Shown here: piece after piece, positions 44,950 through 56,404 of the stretch
How positions within the stretch are numbered: the first letter of the stretch is position 1
Layout of the letters: the number at the start of each line of letters is the position of its first letter
Origin: Punica granatum
Taxonomy: Eukaryota; Streptophyta; Magnoliopsida; Myrtales; Lythraceae
Direction of reading: 5' to 3'
Assembly: GCF_007655135.1 (NCBI RefSeq)
Contig: NC_045127.1
Coordinates: 11,665,001 to 11,729,000 of the forward strand
Length of the DNA stretch: 64,000 nucleotides
Notes under the pieces: generated by a model
Databases searched by the model: none
The model's input: only the letters and a program-made list of their open reading frames with translations
Told to the model about the DNA's origin: nothing
Position numbers and translations under genes: made by a program

Positions 44950-46160
44950 TCGTGTTTTGATTAGTTAATTTATTGAGAAATTCAACATTCAAAGCATTCC
45001 AACATTGACTTGCCAGGTAGTAAATGTATATAGAAAAGGTTGCCTACCCTTCTAGACGTTCAGCACATGGAACATGTCTCGATTAAAACTGAAAATAATT
45101 ATCTAAATGAAATATAGTTTTCTGTCCTTTTTTTTAATTTCATTTCTTTTCCTAGCAGTTTTATAGAATGTATATTTTATCTAGTCTTCTCACTACTTTT
45201 TAAAAAAAAATTAATTCTTATGAAGCATGAAAAAAATTTTACCCTTTTTTTCTTTACTATAGAAATTTTGATACTATGCAATCATCTTTTGGCAAACGAA
45301 GTGCTGATTCTATGTTATTGGAAGATAAAGGTGTACGATTCTGTAAGGCAAAGTCTAAGTTAACCAAATTGGATATTCATGGCGCAAGGAGATACTTAGG
45401 CATTATATGCCTGCGTGTCACCGCACGTCCAAAATTGTCTCAAATGATCTGTCAGATATATGTAATATCGAGATCATATTATTTTTTTTAGTACCTACTT
45501 ATTTATTAAATAAGACAAGAATTAAAGTAAGGTGTTTGGTGTTTTTATGATTCCGTGTATAAGAACTCCCTAGAATGGGAGAAGGTTTCCCATTGGCAAC
45601 CTAAATTTGAGGGGGGAAAAAAATTGTATGTATCCTAATTTGTATATATGCTATTTATGATACTAAATTTCTTCTGATTTTTATAGACAAATGTTGGGCA
45701 AAAAATATTTTTCTAGAAATAATTGATCCAACCATAATGACCAGATCGTTTATTTCGATAGGCCAATAAGATTACTTGCTATCTTGATTGGAATGAATAT
45801 AAAATACTAACAAAGGATTAAAAATGTGAAAATTAAAAAATGAAAAACAAAAAATTAAGCAGTAGTGGTGGCACTAATCAAACAATAAAGATTGGATCGT
45901 TTGTCTCGACCGGTCAACCGTATTATATAATATCCTTTCGGATCGAATTTAATAGTATTGGAAAAGGAGAGAAAATTGAAATTAAACATAAAAAAGGGAG
46001 GGCGGGCAAAAGCTCCCCACACGCCGTCTTGTCCAAATACTAATCACTGTTGATAGAATCAAATTTAAAAGGAGCTAAAATTGTGAAATCTAAAAAATGG
46101 GACTTGAAAAAAATAAGGCAGTCACAGAAGCACTAACCGGACAATAACGATTGGATCGTT
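44950..46160. other. Duplicated spacer upstream of copy I
   Basis: No gene. The segment 45270-45400 (ATCTTTTGGCAAACGAAG ... GGAGATA) recurs at 49720-49830 and 54960-55290, each upstream of a type-1 PR-10 gene. This shows tandem duplication of gene plus flank. The short frame across it is not a gene. Confidence 0.6.
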
Positions 46161-46164
46161 TGTC

Positions 46165-46390
46165 TCCACAGTCAGAATAGTTTTTTTTTTTCATTTTTAA
46201 TAACCATTTCTAATTTGTAAAAATATTTTTGTATTTTTACGAAAAGTTATTTGGACAAAAAAGGTAATGGTTTCGACTGAAAATTATTGGAAGGAATAAA
46301 GTTGACGTCATACGATAATGTTCAGAACAAGATATAGCCTTGGGACGAAAATGACAAAAGTGCTAACTGTTGAGAACCACTGCATGATGT
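46165..46390. mobile_element. Half-copy of a long-TIR element
   Basis: It shares GGACAAAAAAGGTAATGGTTTCGACTGAAAATT and the AAAATGACAAAAGTGCTAACTGTTGAG end with the elements at 43495 and 52590. Only one arm is left. Confidence 0.5.
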
Positions 46391-46724
46391 AGTCGCCTGA
46401 TATTTTCTATGAATATATATAGTTTATATAAAATCATATATATGTAATCCACTGTATGATGGAGTCGCTTGATATATATATTAAAGAACGTTTTCCAAAA
46501 TTAATTGGAGGGTGTTCTTTTCTTTTTTTTTTTCCCGACACGAGATGTCCGGGCCTCGCTCGATAAAAGAGCCCCGTGTGAGGGTTTGGCTTGATAAAAG
46601 AGCATGTGAATATAAAGTACCAATCGATGCACTAGAGCTGACCTTAACTGGTCTGAATTGGACTGATATCCAAAAACAAGACATCGTGTGTTTGATTTTA
46701 GAGTTAACTAGAATTGTGTTTTAA

Positions 46725-46995
46725 TTTTAATTGGGTTGTAATGATTGTATTGTTGAATTATAAGAAAAAATGTGAAAAAGTAATGAATAGTTAAGAGAAA
46801 ATAATGATTGTATTGTTGAATTGTAAAAAAAGTAATGGAAAAATTGAAAGAATTTAGTATTAAAAATTGAATTGAATGATTAAAAAAATTGAAGAAAAAA
46901 GTAATAATTGTGGTGGTGATTTTTATTATATAGTAAGTAGAGTTAGAGTTAGAGTTAAAATTTTAAAAATTTAATTGCGAAACCAAACAGGGTGC
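46725..46995. mobile_element. MITE copy (CTCAACTC family), minus orientation
   Basis: Repeats AATGATTGTATTGTTGAATT and AAAGTAATGAATAGTTAAGAG, and ends GCGAAACCAAACAGGGTG, which resembles the inverse of the family terminus. It lies upstream in the PR-10 spacer and is absent from some other spacer copies. Confidence 0.6.
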
Positions 46996-47151
46996 TCGAT
47001 TCCCGTCAAAATCATATAATTTCCAAACTAGTCCCGTCGAATTGGGTGGCGAAGAAGTCGAAAGACAACTCAAGAGTTAATGTTTCAACCACAAGAACTC
47101 TTGAAAGTCCGTACGATTCCAACGAAATATTAATCCAGTTAATATAAATTA

Positions 47152-48269
47152 GGATTAATCACTTAAAAAAGCATGGCATTTGTTAAATTTCTTATCTCTA
47201 TCTTGATCTTTTTAAAAATAGCACAAAAAAGTATGATTTATGATTTTTGTTTAGTTTTTATCATGCCGTCAATTTTCGTTTAATCTTAATTGAAATAGCT
47301 TATATCGGCTTGACGGTATCACGTGACGCGATTTGATTGAACGAGTGGATCCCATAAAATTTATTTAATAAAAATAATTCTGAAAAAAGAAAAAAATACA
47401 TTTTTTTAAAAAATATTCCTCCTTCCACCTCGCCGGCCACCTCTCCTCTGTCCCTCTTCCTCCTCAGATTTCTTCCCCGTTCTGTCCCTGTCTCCTCGGT
47501 TTCCTTTTTCCAATCAAGAAAAATTCGACATTTTTAGCAGAAATCAAGAAAATGGGTTCGTTGCCACATTCTCCACAGACTTCCCGCCCGCCGATCCCAA
47601 GACCGCCGCCGAATTCGTCGACGAGGCCACCCTCCTCAACCTCTGCAAGGCCCAGCGGGGTCATCTCAACTACTTCTTCAAGCACCTCAACTTCTCCCAA
47701 ACCGTAGCCTTCACCCAGTCCCTCCTCCGCTTCTCCTCCCTCGGTGGCACCATCTTCTTCTCCGGCGTCGGCAAGTCCCGCTTCGTCGCCCACAAGATCT
47801 CCCAGACCCTCGTCTCCCTCGGCACCCGCTCCTCCTTCCTCTCCCCAGTCGACGCCCTCCACGGCGACATCGACATTCTCACCTCCCGCGATCCTCGTCC
47901 TCTTCAGCAAGTCCGGTAACACCTAGGAGCTCCTCCGCCTCGTCCCCTGCACCCGCGCCAAAGGTGCCTTCCTCATCTGCGTCACCTCCGCCGAGGACAG
48001 CCTCAAGGGCTGCTGAGACGTGACACATTCATTATTTTTAAAATTTTTCTTTTAATTTTTCAGAATTATATATATTAAATAAATCTTGTGGGTTCCACCC
48101 AACCAACCAAGCCCGTGTCAGCAGTTTCTGTTAAGATTAACGGAAAAATTGATGGCATAATAGAAACGAGACAAAAATCTAGAATCGTGTTTTTCTGTAT
48201 TATTTTTAAAAAGTCGGGAGAGAATTACGAATTCAAGTAAATAGATACTTTTTTTTACATGATTAACCC
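47152..48269. mobile_element. Pack-MULE-like element that captured a gene fragment
   Basis: The termini are GGATTAATCA at the left and, on the other strand, GGGTTAATCA at the right. A perfect 9-bp duplication TATAAATTA flanks it (47143-47151 and 48270-48278). The terminal inverted repeats are long, about 285 and 255 bp. They share CATGCCGTCAATTTTCG / CATCAATTTTTCCGTTAATCTTAA and TTTATTTAAT-AAATAATTCTGAAAAA blocks. Between them (about 47561-48014) is a GC-rich piece of a cellular gene. The PR-10 flank of copy L near 53665 lacks the element. The 9-bp duplication, long inverted repeats and captured exon define a Pack-MULE. Confidence 0.88.
47561..48014 (+). pseudogene. Captured fragment of an arabinose-5-phosphate isomerase-like (SETH3/KdsD, SIS domain) gene
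   Basis: Read on +: [79 protein letters not shown] and LHGDID. Then comes a one-base frameshift, [11 protein letters not shown], a TAG where Glu is expected, ELLRLVPCTRAKGAFLICVTS. This is the N-terminal half of the plant SIS-domain isomerase (D-arabinose 5-phosphate from ribulose 5-phosphate, for Kdo synthesis); SETH3 of Arabidopsis is the reference. No intron is seen in the fragment. It lacks the CBS half. High GC content contrasts with the AT-rich arms. Confidence 0.85.
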
Positions 48270-48411
48270 TATAAATTAATACACATTTATATTTATTAAT
48301 ACAATTCAGATGTAGGTCCATCATATTCCAATAATGGTATAAATTTATCACATTATTAGAGGGGAAAAAATGCCCTCAATTTTTATTTCATCCCCCAATT
48401 ATTGTTTTTTT

Positions 48412-48545
48412 TAACCGGTTATAAGGGAGACCCATGAGCCTAGTGTATTGAAATAAAAATCCTAAATATCCAATAAAGAGGCACAAGTAGTCTCACTAGG
48501 TATTGAATCTGAGACCTCTTGATCACTAAGCAAAATATGTACTAC
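48412..48545 (-). mobile_element. Diverged tRNA-like SINE
   Basis: On the - strand it reads TGCTTAGTGATCAAGAGGTC, then TCAGATTCAATACCTAGTGAGACTAC, then TTTATTGGATATTTAGG and TAGGCTCATGGGTCTCCC. The same block order occurs in the SINE at 22044-22209. Lies in the 3' flank of PR-10 copy J. Confidence 0.55.
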
Positions 48546-48669
48546 TGTGTTATTCTCTCTCTTGATCCCCTAATTATTGTTCCACCAAAAACAATCGAAG
48601 CAAAATGGAGAGAAGAAATCAATCACGCACAAATTCACACCCATCAACATAATACATGCAAGCAAACAT

Positions 48670-49244
48670 TTAGGCGTAAACGTCGGGATTTGCAACAAGG
48701 TATTCTTCGACGACCTTGTACAGTCCCATGGCCTTTTCTTTGCCTTGCTTGATCTCCTCTTCCTTGAGCTGCACATCTCCTTTGGTGTGGTACTCGCTGG
48801 TCATCTTGCAGACGCATCCACCGGTGCTCGATGCCTCGAACTTGACCTCATAGACGACCTTCTCGAGCTTATCAAATATGATATCGCCCTCAATCAGGGT
48901 GTACTTGCAGACGAAGTTCACCGTGTCAAGAGCGTCAATCCTGTGCTTCAAACACTTGAAGTGGCCTCCTGCAGGGAACATCTATTACAATTATGATGAA
49001 TCTAGAGGAATAGGCGTGTGACTTTATATCATCAAGCTGGACTAGAACCGTCCGACCAACCTTCAGGGAAGTTGGTTTGCTTGATGCTGCCAACACCTCC
49101 ATCGCCCTCAACAAACTCGATGCTCTTGATGCCCTGAGGAACAATCTTGGGGATGAGGTTGTGGGAGTCAAGGATGAGAGCCTTGAACATCCGAGATGGT
49201 GTGACTGAGGTCGTGAACTCTTGAGTGAAGCAGGTGACACCCAT
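48670..49244 (-). CDS. PR-10 / Bet v 1-like protein, copy J
   Basis: Exon 1 is 49061-49244 (184 nt) and exon 2 is 48670-48968 (299 nt), giving 160 aa. It starts MGVTCFTQEFTTSVTPSRMF, with loop EGDGGVGSIK. Exon 2 has [53 protein letters not shown] and a tail NPDVYA. Donor GTTGGT and acceptor CTGCAG are consistent with the other copies. Frame, start, stop and TATA (about 49353) are intact. It is almost identical to copies I and L. The Pack-MULE lies about 400 bp downstream of the stop. Confidence 0.95.
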
Positions 49245-49352
49245 GACTGTTTTTTGTCGGAGGAAATGAACTAGCTAGGAAGAAATGATGTTTCACTGGC
49301 ACTGGTGGAAATGTTTGTGAGTTTGTGAGTTGAAGTGACGAGGACTTGATGC

Positions 49353-49361
49353 TATTTATAA
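49353..49361 (-). promoter_or_regulatory. Putative TATA box of PR-10 copy J
   Basis: TATAAATAG about 110 bases upstream of the start at 49244. Confidence 0.6.
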
Positions 49362-49884
49362 ATTTAGAGAATGTAGTGTGAGCTCGCGATTGTGCTTTGA
49401 TTAGTTAAATTTTTTAAGAAATTCAACATTCAAAGCATTCCAACATTGACTTGCCGGGAAATATATGTATACAGAAAAGGTTGCCTACCCTTCTAGATGT
49501 TCAGCACATGGGAAATGTCTTTATTAAAACTGAAAACAAGATAGAAAAGCTTGCCTACCCTTGTGGAAGATTTTTCTAGTACAATGAAATAAAAAAAAAT
49601 CTAATAAGGGACACAAATCGTTCAACTACAAAAATCAATTATGAAATTTCTAAGTTACTAGATGACGGCATGTGACTCTCTATATTGCACTCAATTTCTC
49701 AATGATATGATGTCATTAGAAAAATAAAAATGGAAGATAAAGGTCAAATGGTTCTGCACGGACGTATTGTACAGACCTAAATCAACCAAATTGAAGTTTT
49801 ATGGTGCAAAGAGACATCGTGGAAAATTGTTGTATATTGTTCGCTAATCATGTTATGAAGAACATGATTTCCTAATAAGCCAAA

Positions 49885-50210
49885 AAGAAACTATAATTTA
49901 ACTCTACTCCAGTCTAGTTTATTATTCTCTCAATTCAACAACACACTTTTTTTTTATCTTTTTCTTTAATTTAATAACAAATTCTCTCATATATTTTTTC
50001 TTAACTATTATTACAATTAATTTATTAATATTAAAATTTCCTAATTTTTCATTACTTTTCTGTCCTTTTCGTCAATTTTATAATAAATTATCTCACATAC
50101 TTTTTCTTAATCATAATTACAATCAATTTTTTAGTAATAATTTTTTCCAACTATTTTGTCTCTATCCCATGGAGTAGATTCGAGTATAACTCTACTCTGA
50201 AACCAAATGC
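49885..50210. mobile_element. MITE copy (CTCAACTC family)
   Basis: TAATTTAACTCTACTCC at the left, then CTCAATTCAACAACACA, then AACTCTACTCTGAAACCAAATGC at the right. The interior is AT-rich with repeated TTTTTCTTAA-ATTA blocks. Located between PR-10 copies J and K. Confidence 0.6.
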
Positions 50211-50967
50211 ACATCATATTATTTCTCAGTGAACCATGAAGCAGGATTGACTCTGTACAAGTGTACATCATGTTTTCGTCTTTGGTGCTCTTTGCAAATA
50301 AAAAAAAAAAATTACTGTTGGAAGGTATATATAGTTTGTACTCTTCATCATGGTGCTAAGTTTCAGTCCCACTTGAAGCTCGAGGAAAGATGAACCCCTC
50401 CAATAAGTGTACTTAAAACAAATATATAAATGATCTACCTGGACCGAATCAGCAAAATGTCTTAATCTGATGATGGGCAAGTTGGAGAGGCTACATATTC
50501 GTCGCAAGTAGAAGAAGATATTGCAAATTGATTGGTACCAAGAGTCCCACAATGCACTCTGTGGATTTAAACTTAGTTGCTAAAAGATGTGAAGTAAGCT
50601 TTGAACTGATTAAATCCTGCTGTTTGGATCAAATCATGGAATCATAGAGTGGTTGTCCTCTTTGTTTTTTCTCTCTATCCCAAAATTTTTTATATGATCG
50701 TCGCATTGCTGAAAATATCATATTGCTAGCAAAGAATAACCAATGCATTGGAGGCATGGGACAATAAAGGTTCAATCAGGGCATGAAATCCATTGGTATG
50801 ACAGTTACAAAAGTAATTAAAATTATGAATAAGATAAACTGGAAAGAAGAGCATCACATCCCCAGATTGTCAAACCAAAAAGCTCCAAACAAAAGATCAG
50901 AGAAAAAAAAATTCATCACACGACCAAACATGAAACAACAGTGTTGAAACATTAAACTGGACAACCA

Positions 50968-51553
50968 TTAGGCATAGACATTGGGATTCGCCAAGAGATA
51001 TTCCTCGACAACCTTGTAGAGTCCCATGGCCTTGTCTTTGCCCTGTTTGATATCCTCATCCCTGAGTTCCACATCTCCCTTGGCGTGGTACTCCCTAGTC
51101 ATCTTACAAATGCAGCCACCTGCGCCTGTTGTCTCAAACTTAACCTCGTAGACGACCTTCTCAACTCTGTCGAATATGACATCGCCTTCAGTCAGGGTGT
51201 ACTTGTAGACAAGGTTCTCGATGTCAAGGGCATTGATCCTGTGCTTTAAGTACTTGAAGTGGCCACCTATAGTAGCATTAATAAAACGATATCAAATTAA
51301 GAATCCACCTTATGCCGATGGTCCTTCTAACAAACAATTGGAGCAGAACAGTAATATCATCAGACTGACCTTCGGTGAAATTGGTCTGCCTGATGACCCC
51401 AGCACCTCCATTGCCCTCGATAAACTCGATGCTTTTGCTGCCCTGAGGCACCAGTTTCCGGATGAGGTTGTGGGAGTCGACAATGAAGGCCTTGAACATC
51501 TGGGACGGTGCCACCATGGTTGTGAACTCTTGAGTGAAACAGGTGAGGCCCAT
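50968..51553 (-). CDS. PR-10 / Bet v 1-like protein, copy K
   Basis: Exon 1 is 51370-51553 (184 nt); exon 2 is 50968-51266 (299 nt). The predicted protein is 160 aa. Exon 2 has no early Met, but reads cleanly: [79 protein letters not shown] and NPNVYA. Exon 1 starts MGLTCFTQEFTTMVAPSQMF and has loop EGNGGAGVI. It is diverged from J/L (type 2). The leader upstream of the start codon contains a 489-bp hAT-type element (51614-52102), pushing the TATA box (about 52179) more than 600 bp from the start. The protein frame is intact; expression may be altered. Confidence 0.9.
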
Positions 51554-51613
51554 GTTTTTGTTGCGTTGATAGTGAGAGGAAGCGCGGAGTCTAGAGAGGT
51601 AGTGCTTCGCAAC

Positions 51614-52102
51614 TAGGGGTGTGCACGGATACCGGGTATACACAGAACCGGTTGGAATCTACCATTTAGAGTAGGGTCTAGGTAGCTAGTATTGAAAATA
51701 GGATAAGGTCCGGGTATTAAAATAAGGAACCGGTGAAAATCGGTGCCGGTTCCGGTTCTAGCATATAGGGTACCCAAAATCGAAATCGGAATCAATATCC
51801 GGACTCGGATAATAATTTCCCCATTATATATATATATAATCTAAATCTATGTCGACATTTTATTTTATGTGATTACTGATTATGGATGTAACATTTTTTA
51901 TTTTATTTAGCGAGACTAAAAAACTTACGGTTTCAAACAAGGTACCCGGAACATGTGGTATAATATAGGTTCTGGGTAGGTTCCGGTTTTAGGACTCAAC
52001 TGAATAGAGTCTGGTTCCAAAATCTTGAAACTTGTCCCTTAGAGGATAGGGTCTGGATATCATGAAAAAAAAAAACATGGTATTCGGACCCGCACACCTC
52101 TA
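51614..52102. mobile_element. hAT-type MITE in the leader of PR-10 copy K
   Basis: Ends are TAGGGGTGTGCACGG and, complemented, TAGAGGTGTGCGGG. A perfect 8-bp duplication TTCGCAAC flanks it (51606-51613 and 52103-52110). Subterminal motifs such as ACCGGTT, GGTTCCGG and GGGTCTAG occur on both sides. No transposase. The paralogous leader of copy H (36650-36750) lacks it. Confidence 0.92.
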
Positions 52103-52178
52103 TTCGCAACTATGGATGCAACAATTGCTTATGAAATTTGTGCTTGGGTTGATATGTGGAAGAGTTCTTGATGATGTA

Positions 52179-52185
52179 TTTTATA
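52179..52185 (-). promoter_or_regulatory. Putative TATA box of PR-10 copy K, displaced by a transposon
   Basis: TATAAAA on the - strand; equivalent to TATAAATAC of copy H. It lies 626 bases from the start codon, versus about 130 in copy H. Confidence 0.55.
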
Positions 52186-52589
52186 GATTACAGAAGTAAT
52201 AATTAAGTTCATATGATGTCGTTAATATATTTGGTATTTCAAATTATGTCCAAAGCACACCAAAATGGAGTTGTCACCGGCCAATTGAATCAACTAAAGC
52301 TGGCCCGAACGCCCTTCTAGATTTTCAGGACAGCCAAATTGTTGGAAAACATTAATCAAATGACAAAATATAGTCTTTACTTATCATGTAAGAACACATA
52401 CGATGATTATCATAGTTTATAAGAAACTACTCCTTGTGTAGTATAATATCAGAGATTGATGTCAGAGTTCGCATTTTTTTATCTTAGCTGGCTGCATGTG
52501 ACTCTTATTTTCTGCTCTCTTTTTATTTTCATTACTTGTCGTCTTGGACAAATTAGGCATCTCCTAATCCTGATTAAGTGACTCATTTC

Positions 52590-52870
52590 AGTTAAATGAT
52601 AGGCAGATGGGGTGATAGTCGCTGCAGTTCCCTCTCAATTGCTTTTCGGTCACAACCGTTTCTTTTTTTTCTTTATTAATTAATCTTTTCAAATTTGTGA
52701 AAATAAATAATTTTATTTTTAAAAAAATCATTTTGGACAAAAAAAAAAGTAACAGCCTCGACTGAAAATTAACCGAAAGAATTAACAAAAATGCCAAAAG
52801 GTTGAGGACTCGATATTTAACCTTAAAACAAAAATGACAAAATGCTAAAGGTTGAGGACCAAAAGTGACT
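52590..52870. mobile_element. Half-copy of a long-TIR element
   Basis: Shares AACAGCCTCGACTGAAAATTAACCGAA and AAAATGCCAAAAGGTTGAGGAC with the right arm of the element at 43495, followed by another ACAAAATGCTAAAGGTTGAGGACC unit. The GC-rich core is mostly lost. Confidence 0.5.
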
Positions 52871-53893
52871 TTCTCTTAAGAATATATATAGTTTATATAA
52901 AATCACATATATATATATATTTTTGTGTGTGTGTAAATCCACTGTATCAGCAGTCGTCCAATATATACTAGAGAACTTTTTTGGGAAATGAATCAGAGGA
53001 TGTGGATATAAAATGCCAATCTAAGCACGACCTGCCCTTAATTCGTCCTGCTTGGATTGATATCCAAAAACAAGACATCTCGATTACAACCTAATGTGGA
53101 TCAAGAATGGAGGGTGCCCGATATCCTCCTTTAGGAACGGGCTCCTAGTCCGCTTAATGAATAACCTCCTCAAACTCAATGCTCGGATAATCTGGAAGAA
53201 GGGGAATATTGGGAGAGAATTCCCATTTTCATCTCTGAAGCTTAAATTAGTAATTGGAAGTAGAATGAGCGAATGAAATTTCCCACGAAATTACATACCT
53301 GGAATATTTATAAACTTTTTCTAATTGTTAGCAGTTAACTAGAAAGAGGTTGAAAATTGAATTCTAAGTATCCATTCCCAACATTAGACTGTGACTAGCC
53401 TTTTACTATATTTTGTGGGTTGCCTCTATATCGGGGCCTTTAGGGGCCTATAGCTCACAGGCCCATCACAACCAATATCATATAATTTTCAGATAGCATA
53501 AAACAAGCCATTCCAAACTAGTTTTTTGGAATTGTGTCACGATGAAATCAAAAGACGACTCAAGAGTTCGTGTTTTTACCACACTGTTTGACATATATTG
53601 GATTGACTTCAACCACAATAAATCTTGAAATTCCGTACAATTCCAACGAAATATTGGTCCAATTATTGTAAATTAATGCAAATATTTATATTTATTCATA
53701 CAATTCAGATGTAGACCCATCATATTCCAATAATTGTATAAATTTGTCACATTATTAGAGGTGACAAAATGCCCTGAATTTGCATTACATCCCCCAAATT
53801 ATTGTTCAACCAAAAACAATCCAAGGAAAAAGGGAAAAGAAATCAATCACACGCAACTTCACATCCATCAAGATATTACATGAAAGCACACAT

Positions 53894-54473
53894 TTAGGCG
53901 TAAAGGTCGGGATTGGCGACAAGGTATTCCTCGACGACCTTGTACAGTCCCATGGCCTTGTCTTTGCCCTGCTTGATCTCCTCTTCCTTGAGTTCCACAT
54001 CTCCTTTGGAGTGGTACTCGCTGGTCATCTTGCAGACGCATCCACCGGTGCTCGAGGCCTCAAACTTGACCTCATAGACGACCTTCTCAAGCTTATCAAA
54101 TATGATGTCGCCCTCAATCAGGGTGTATTTGCAGACATAGTTCACCGTGTCAAGAGCATCGATCCTGTGCTTCAAACACTTGAAATGGCCACCTGCAGGA
54201 AACATAAAAAATATTACAATTATGATAAATCTAGAGGAATAGGCGTACGACTTTATATCATCGAGGTGGACTAGAACCGTTTGACCAACCTTCAGGGAAG
54301 TTGGTTTGCTTGATGCTACCAACACCTCCATCGCCCTCAACAAACTCGATGCTCTTAATGCCCTGTGGAACAATCTTGGGGATGAGGTTGTGGGAGTCAA
54401 GGATGAGAGCCTTGAACATCCGAGATGGTGCGACCGAGGTCGTGAACTCTTGACTGAAGCAGGTGACACCCAT
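53894..54473 (-). CDS. PR-10 / Bet v 1-like protein, copy L
   Basis: Exon 1 is 54290-54473 (184 nt) and exon 2 is 53894-54192 (299 nt), giving 160 aa. It starts MGVTCFSQEFTTSVAPSRMF, with loop EGDGGVGSIK. Exon 2 reads [54 protein letters not shown], and the tail NPDLYA. Clean splice sites and stop. Almost identical to copy J. Its 3' flank contains the empty target of the Pack-MULE seen beside J. Confidence 0.95.
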
Positions 54474-54583
54474 GACTTTTTTTATCAGAGGAAATGAACT
54501 AGCTAGGAAGAACTGATATTATTTCACTGGCACTGATGGAAATGCTTGTGAGTTTGTGAATTGATCTGAAGAGGATTTGATGG

Positions 54584-54592
54584 TATTTATAA
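54584..54592 (-). promoter_or_regulatory. Putative TATA box of PR-10 copy L
   Basis: TATAAATAC about 112 bases upstream of the start codon at 54473. Confidence 0.6.
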
Positions 54593-55014
54593 ATTTAGAG
54601 GACGTAGTGAGCTCGTGTTGGGCTTTGATTAATAATTTTTTAAGAAATTGAAATTCAACATTCAAAGCATTCCAACGTTGACTTGCCAGGTAACAAATGT
54701 GTATAGAAAAAGTTGCCTACCCTTCTAGATGTTCAGCAAATGGGAAATGTCTCTATTAAAACTGAAAACAAGAAATTGTCTAAAGAAAATATGCATTTTT
54801 TTGTCCATTTTAATTGTTTTAAGATTTTTTTTTCTAGTAGTTTTACAGAATTTCTATTCTAGCTTAAGGACTAGTCTTCTCACTACTTTTTTTCTAATTT
54901 AATTCTTATCGCGTATGTAAAAAAATTTCACCTTTTCTTACTAAAAGAGATTGTGATACGATGTAATCATCTTTTGGGAAACGAATTGGTGATTCAATGT
55001 TATTGGAAGATAAA

Positions 55015-55191
55015 ACTCCAAGGAGTTTAGTCTAGTGGTAAAAAAGAGTTTAAGTATCCATCCAATTCCGGGTTCAAAACCCATTGGAGCCACCGGAGCG
55101 CCTTTTAGGGTGATTACCTGTTCCGTGCGTCACCAGGAGTTCACGGAGTCTCGGGTATTGGTCGGACGAAGCTCAGGTTAGCAAAAAAAAA
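55015..55191 (+). mobile_element. tRNA-type SINE with perfect 18-bp TSD
   Basis: Flanked by ATGTTATTGGAAGATAAA at 54997-55014 and 55192-55209. It starts CTCCAAGGAGTTTAGTC (A box TAGTCTAGTGG), has a B box GGGTTCAAAACCC, the GGAGCCACCGGAGCG block, and ends in about 9 A. The same spacer at 45312-45330 carries the target once with no insert. Same family as 16584-16777. Confidence 0.95.
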
Positions 55192-55317
55192 ATGTTATTG
55201 GAAGATAAAGGTGTACGATTCTGTACGGCAAAGTCTAAGTCAACCAAATTGGATTTTTATGGTGCAAGGAGATATCGTGGAAAGTTATTGCATTTTCCAT
55301 TTTGTTCACCGATCATA

Positions 55318-55515
55318 TTGCCCCGTTTGAATTCAGAGTTCGTTGATTTTAATTTTAACTTTAACTTTAACTCAACACACTACACAACAAAAATACACAT
55401 TTCTCAATTCAAAAATTTTAACTTTAACTTTAACTCAACACACTACACAACAAAAACACACGTTTCCCAAGTCAAATTTATAATAACATCTCATTTGTCC
55501 TTTTCTACAATCAAA
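55318..55515. repeat. Tandem repeat in a MITE-like segment
   Basis: AATTTTAACTTTAACTTTAACTCAACACACTACACAACAAAAA occurs twice (about 55350 and 55415) with AATTC-containing linkers. It begins CCCCGTTTGAATTCAGAG, resembling MITE ends of the same broad type as the CTCAACTC family. Confidence 0.6.
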
Positions 55516-56404
55516 ATTAAAACTCTAAATCAAAGTATCATCTCTGTAGCTCGGTGAACAGATAGCCATTTGTGCTCTTATATGATATGTAAAATTGCAC
55601 TCTGTCATGGTGCTATGCTTCAATCCGACTTAAAGTTCTAGGAAATATGAAAGCCTCTGAAAAGTGTATTGGAAAAGATATATAAATGATCTACTTGGAC
55701 CGAATCAAGAAAATGTTTTGATCTGACGATGAGTAAATTCAAGGCCATAATTTATTATTTTGTCACTACTAAGAGTGATGAGTACCAAGAATCTGACATT
55801 GGAAATAAAATCAAATAAATCTAGGTATATCTTCAACGCATTATGTGAAGGTATATTCTTTTTTTTTTTTCGGTGAGACCACAAGTATTCTCAGTTTACT
55901 AGTTGAAACTATTCCCATAAAGGCGTCATTTGGCCCTAACCACGAATATAACTGTGAAGGTAAATTTAGTTGCTCTGTTTCTTGACTTGGCTGCTTGGTT
56001 CAAAACTGTGAAGTAAAGCTTTAAATTAATAAGTTTATCAATGAAATTATGAAATTATCCTTCTTATCAAAAAAAAAAAGCTTTGAATTAATAATTGATC
56101 CTGCTGTTTGGATCAATTCAAAGAGTCCTTGTCTTTTTTTTTTGCCCCAGAAACTTTAATTCGATCATCGCACTGCTGAAATTATTTATATTCCTAGCAA
56201 TGAATAACAAGAGCATTCGAGACATGGTGCAAAATCCATTGGTGTGACAGTTACAAAAGTAATTTGTAAGTATGATTAAGAGAAATTGGGGAAAAAGAGC
56301 GTATATCACATCCCCAGTTTATTATCATGCCAAAAAGCTGCCAACGATAGAGAGGAAAAGTTTCATCACACGACCAAACAACAGTCTCAGAACATTAAAC
56401 ATGA

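Noticed and set aside
45276..45491. Frame reading DSMLLEDKGVRFCKAKS, repeated at 55192
   Set aside because: It is part of the duplicated PR-10 spacer; the third copy near 49730 does not keep the frame, so it is not a conserved gene.
47464..47922. Glycine/glutamate-rich minus-strand frame of 152 codons
   Set aside because: It is the antisense of the captured isomerase fragment; the plus-strand reading matches a known protein family.
55015..55191. Possible functional tRNA gene at the A- and B-box motifs
   Set aside because: No cloverleaf or anticodon arm could be formed; the poly-A end and 18-bp duplication identify a SINE.
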